This document shows, piece by piece, positions 5,362 through 8,025 of a stretch of DNA of 8,025 nucleotides. The stretch is from an uncultured Clostridia bacterium (lineage in GTDB: Bacteria > Bacillota > Clostridia > Christensenellales > UBA1242), in NCBI GenBank assembly GCA_947584775.1, contig CANPWT010000047.1, positions 1-8,025 on the forward strand. The letters are read 5' to 3'. A program made the position numbers and the translations under genes. The notes under the pieces were generated by a model. It worked only from the letters and a program-made list of their open reading frames with translations. It was not told where the DNA came from and did no database searches. Each line of letters opens with the position of its first letter. The stretch's first letter is position 1.

Positions 5362-8025
5362 CTATTTTCCCTGTTGCTGTTTATTTTGTTTTTGCTCTAA
5401 TTTTTCTGCTCTACGCTGTTCAATTTGCGCTTGCTTTTCTGCCCTGCGCTGTTCAATTTGGGCTTTTTGTTGCGCCTGTTTTTGTGCTTTTTGCAGTTTT
5501 GCTTGCGCTTGTTTTTCTTGCTTTGCTTTTTGCAAATTTTCCCTTTGTTGTTGCTTTTTTAGTTTTGCTTGTTGTTTAATTGCTTTTTGCTCTGCCAACT
5601 TTTGTTGTTTTTCTTTTTGGGCCTGCTCTTTTTTCTGTTGGATTTCTTTTTGCGCTTGCTCAATTTGTTGTTGTTTTTTTAATTTTTCTTGTTCTAGTTT
5701 TTGTTTTTTAGCCGCTTTATCTTGTTCTAACTTTTGCTGTTGTGCCAACTTTGCCTGCTGCTGTTTTTGTTTTAATTTTTCTTTTTGTTTGCGCTCTTTT
5801 TTCTGCTTTGCAAGGCGCTCTTTTTGCTTTGCCAATTTTTCTAATTTTGCTTGCTTTTGTTGTTCTTCGCGCATTTTCTTTTTTTCTAGTTTTTGTTGAT
5901 TGACTTGTTTTTCTTGCGCTTGTTTTGGTTGCTTTTCTTGCTTTCGTTCGGCTTTTTTATTTTCCTTTTTAGTTTTATTTTGCTTTAACAAATTTTGTTT
6001 ATTTTCTTGCGCCTTAACTTTTTTGTTGGCTTTGTCTGGTTTATTTTTTAATTCCTTTGGGACTAGTTTGTTTTGCTCAGCAAGTTGTTCGGCTTTTATT
6101 TTTTGCATTTTTTTACTTTCGGCCAGCCTAATTTTTTCCGCCCTTTTTTCTAATTTTTGAAGGCGTAATTGTTCGCGCTTTTGTAGTTTTGCATCGTATT
6201 CGTCCGCGCGTTTTTGTGCTTCAATTAACTCTTGTTTTGCTTTTTGCCTTTTTATACGTTTAAGCCTTCGTTTTGCCTCTTTTAAGCGTTGAATTTTTTC
6301 TTGTTTTTGTTGCTCGGCAATTTGTTCTGCCCTGATTTCATTTTGCGCTATTTTTTTGCTGTTTGCAACTGCAATTTGCTCTGCCTTAGTTATTTTTTGT
6401 GCCTTTTTAGTAAGTTTTTCTTGCTGTTTTTCCTGATTACTTTTAATTTTTACAGTGTTTAAAAATGATTTTCTTTCTTGCTTATCTGTTATTTTATTTA
6501 GTCGGTCCAAGTTATTTAATTTTTCAATCTTTTTTTGTATTGCGTTGTGGCGTTTTAATTGTTTAATATCCCTTTTTTGTTGTTTAATTTTTTGAATTTG
6601 TGCCAATTTTTCTGCTTTAATTTTTTGTTTTTCAATTTCTTTTGGGCTTAAAATGTTTTCAACATTTTCTTTAAAGATTTCGTTTTCAATGTCTTCAATT
6701 TGTTCAACCGGCCTTACTTTTACTTTGCCGTTTTCGTCTAACATATTCTTTTCAAAGGTGCGCACAATTAAATTGCGTTTTCTTCTGCGTTTTAGTTTAA
6801 GTGCAATTAAAATTAACAAGCAAATTATAACAACTGCCGCAACGCCTGAAATTATGCTTAATTTAATTATGTCCTCTTTGCTAAAATCCTTTATTGAAAA
6901 GATTTGGCCATCGTCCTCTTTTTGTTCAGGAACAAGTTTTGGTATTACAATATCTGCCATTTCAATTTCGGTTTCACACTCTTGGTCGGCAAAATATTTT
7001 TCGCACATTTCGCATTGCCAATACTCTATGCTTCCGTTAGAATTTTCGGTTGCCTCCACCCTGCTATGGTGATGCCCAACGTGTGGGATAGTTTCAACAT
7101 AATCGTCAATAAAACTGTTGCCGCACTTATCGCAAGTGTACTCGGTGTAGCCCTGCTCGGTGCAGGTTGGGTCGGTCACATTTGGGTTGGCTTTTGTACA
7201 CTCCTCAATGTGTGTTTCAGGGCAGCCTGGGAAGGTGCAATGCAGCGAGTGTGTGTTTTCGCCGTCATTATGGCTGGCGGTTGTGCCCCACACGTGAGTT
7301 ACGTGCTCGCTAACGGTGTATGTTCCGCTAACAAATGTTACATAATAGTTGCCAAATTCCCCGTTTGTTGCAACAATTTCGTATTCGCCAACTGCAAGAT
7401 TGGTATCTAGCGGGTAGGTTTGCCCCTCCTTGCTTAAAGTTAATAAAGCCACGCTAACACCAATATCTTCAAGCGTGTCGCCATTTAATAGGCCGGTAGG
7501 GTTAGCAAAAGTTAAATTAGCAACCGGCATTGCAACTTCGCTAGATTTATCTTCAATTGTAACGCTAATTGGCTTGTGCAAAATGGTTAAAGTGAAAGTA
7601 ATTTCGTCCTGGCTATCGTCTGCCCAAAAGTTGCCCTCGCTTGGCTTAACTTTAACAGTGTATTCGCCTGCGTCCGTGCCTTTAAGTGTTAAACTAGGCT
7701 GGTTAAATGTTGCGTTTGAAGAGGCTGTAAACTCTAAATTATCGGTTTGTTCTAACGGCAAAACAAAACTTTGCTCTTCGCCGCTATATGTAACCTGTTT
7801 ATTTAAACTTTCCGCGCTTGGTTTTGTTGGCTTTACCACCAAATTTTCTGCTAGTTTTGTTAAGTTTAAATGGAATGCTGGTGCAACTGCTTTTTGCCCG
7901 GTTATACTTGACGCGCTGCCATCCGCAATTTTACCGGTGTTATCCAAGCAGCAACCATAGTGATATGTTCCGCTATGCGCGCCCGACCTTAACCAAACAT
8001 TGTTGTACGAACGTTGTTGTGGAGT
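5362..8025 (-). CDS. Membrane-anchored surface protein with DUF6273/MBG-like domains and giant Lys/Gln-rich cytoplasmic tail (5' end outside window)
   Basis: The frame is open from the right edge to TAG (5364-5362), giving 887 visible residues; the N-terminus and any signal peptide lie beyond the window. A TTG at 7947 in the frame is not the start, because the frame continues upstream as NNVWLRSGAHSGTYHYGCC. Counting from the edge: residues 1-57 are the end of a DUF6273-like domain (WLRS...GAHSG, then AVAPAFHLNLTKL). About 66-150 and 151-240 are two MBG-like beta domains (GTDAGEYTVKV; VGEYEIVATNGEFGNYYVTF). About 241-355 is Cys/His-rich with CXXC pairs (TCDKCGNSF, WQCEMCEKYF). About 386-411 is one hydrophobic helix (IIKLSIISGVAAVVIICLLILIALKL), followed by KRRRKR. 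The remaining 475 residues are mostly Lys, Gln, Glu, Ala and Arg. By the positive-inside rule the tail is cytoplasmic. The domains are typical of Clostridia surface proteins; the tail is unusual. The function is unknown. Confidence 0.85.
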   Translation of the reverse strand, partial: TPQQRSYNNVWLRSGAHSGTYHYGCCLDNTGKIADGSASSITGQKAVAPAFHLNLTKLAENLVVKPTKPSAESLNKQVTYSGEEQSFVLPLEQTDNLEFTASSNATFNQPSLTLKGTDAGEYTVKVKPSEGNFWADDSQDEITFTLTILHKPISVTIEDKSSEVAMPVANLTFANPTGLLNGDTLEDIGVSVALLTLSKEGQTYPLDTNLAVGEYEIVATNGEFGNYYVTFVSGTYTVSEHVTHVWGTTASHNDGENTHSLHCTFPGCPETHIEECTKANPNVTDPTCTEQGYTEYTCDKCGNSFIDDYVETIPHVGHHHSRVEATENSNGSIEYWQCEMCEKYFADQECETEIEMADIVIPKLVPEQKEDDGQIFSIKDFSKEDIIKLSIISGVAAVVIICLLILIALKLKRRRKRNLIVRTFEKNMLDENGKVKVRPVEQIEDIENEIFKENVENILSPKEIEKQKIKAEKLAQIQKIKQQKRDIKQLKRHNAIQKKIEKLNNLDRLNKITDKQERKSFLNTVKIKSNQEKQQEKLTKKAQKITKAEQIAVANSKKIAQNEIRAEQIAEQQKQEKIQRLKEAKRRLKRIKRQKAKQELIEAQKRADEYDAKLQKREQLRLQKLEKRAEKIRLAESKKMQKIKAEQLAEQNKLVPKELKNKPDKANKKVKAQENKQNLLKQNKTKKENKKAERKQEKQPKQAQEKQVNQQKLEKKKMREEQQKQAKLEKLAKQKERLAKQKKERKQKEKLKQKQQQAKLAQQQKLEQDKAAKKQKLEQEKLKKQQQIEQAQKEIQQKKEQAQKEKQQKLAEQKAIKQQAKLKKQQQRENLQKAKQEKQAQAKLQKAQKQAQQKAQIEQRRAEKQAQIEQRRAEKLEQKQNKQQQGK
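5365..6642 (-). other. Low-complexity Lys/Gln/Glu-rich coding tract
   Basis: About 426 codons of the large gene are composed almost entirely of AAA/AAG, CAA/CAG, GAA, GCA and CG(C/T) codons, with only a few Pro and almost no Gly or Cys. The coding strand is therefore strongly A-rich over 1.3 kb. The protein should be a long charged helix or coiled coil with a high net positive charge, most extreme towards its C-terminus. Confidence 0.85.
5402..5467 (-). repeat. Tandem 33-bp repeat near the 3' end of the large gene
   Basis: Two adjacent 33-base units (5402-5434 and 5435-5467) are nearly identical. They encode AQIEQRRAEK followed by the same block again, an 11-residue protein period. It is the clearest DNA-level duplication in the otherwise loosely repetitive tail. 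Confidence 0.75.

Noticed and set aside
5312..6160. Forward-strand ORFs rich in Cys, Phe and Ser (195, 79 and 86 aa)
   Set aside because: They are antisense shadows of the Lys/Gln-rich tail: AAG/CAA/AAA codons read backwards give Cys/Phe/Leu. They have no ribosome site or plausible fold.
7945..7947. TTG as start codon of the large reverse-strand protein
   Set aside because: The frame stays open upstream to the window edge and encodes DUF6273-like sequence (NNVWLRSGAHSG), so the real start lies outside.
6653..7960. Forward ORFs of 139, 168 and 176 aa opposite the large gene
   Set aside because: They lie wholly antisense to a reading frame with recognisable domains and show no family features or ribosome sites.

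Overview
The window comes from a low-GC, probably Gram-positive bacterium that uses the standard genetic code (no in-frame TGA in the genes read here). It looks like an uncultured gut-type Clostridia/Bacillota lineage. The basis is a DUF6273-like, MBG-like and CXXC-rich surface protein of the kind common in such genomes, strong AGGAG ribosome sites, consensus sigma-A promoters and compact hairpin/T-tract terminators. The lineage is an inference; the gene families are read from the sequence.

Layout. Bases 1-417 are non-coding and carry diverged copies of a GTCATTCCGA-type interspersed repeat. Next is a small reverse-strand gene (418-747) for a 109-residue protein with a DUF4926-like N-terminal half. 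A non-coding stretch (748-1118) holds another repeat copy, a possible promoter for the small gene and a very strong promoter for mnmG. mnmG (1119-2981, +) is a complete tRNA-modification enzyme, closed by a terminator that begins inside its stop codon. An MscS-type mechanosensitive channel follows (3085-4083, +) with its own promoter. It meets a reverse-strand gene tail to tail over one bidirectional terminator.

The right half is all on the reverse strand. A 42-aa ORF (5064-5192) overlaps the start of a 323-aa PIN-like protein (4112-5083). The pair has a near-consensus promoter and a good Shine-Dalgarno at each start, so it reads as a two-gene, translationally coupled operon. Upstream of it, behind a separate terminator, lies a very large gene that runs off the right edge (5362 to beyond 8025). 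From the visible end its protein has the end of a DUF6273-like domain, two MBG-like beta domains, a cysteine-rich part with CXXC pairs, one membrane helix, and a roughly 475-residue Lys/Gln/Glu tail predicted to lie in the cytoplasm.

Function. No single pathway links the genes. mnmG and mscS are housekeeping genes in separate transcription units. The parts without an obvious known description are the small ORF/PIN-like operon and the membrane protein with the large basic intracellular tail. The repeats sit on both sides of the small gene at the left and may be mobile or structural elements dispersed in the genome.
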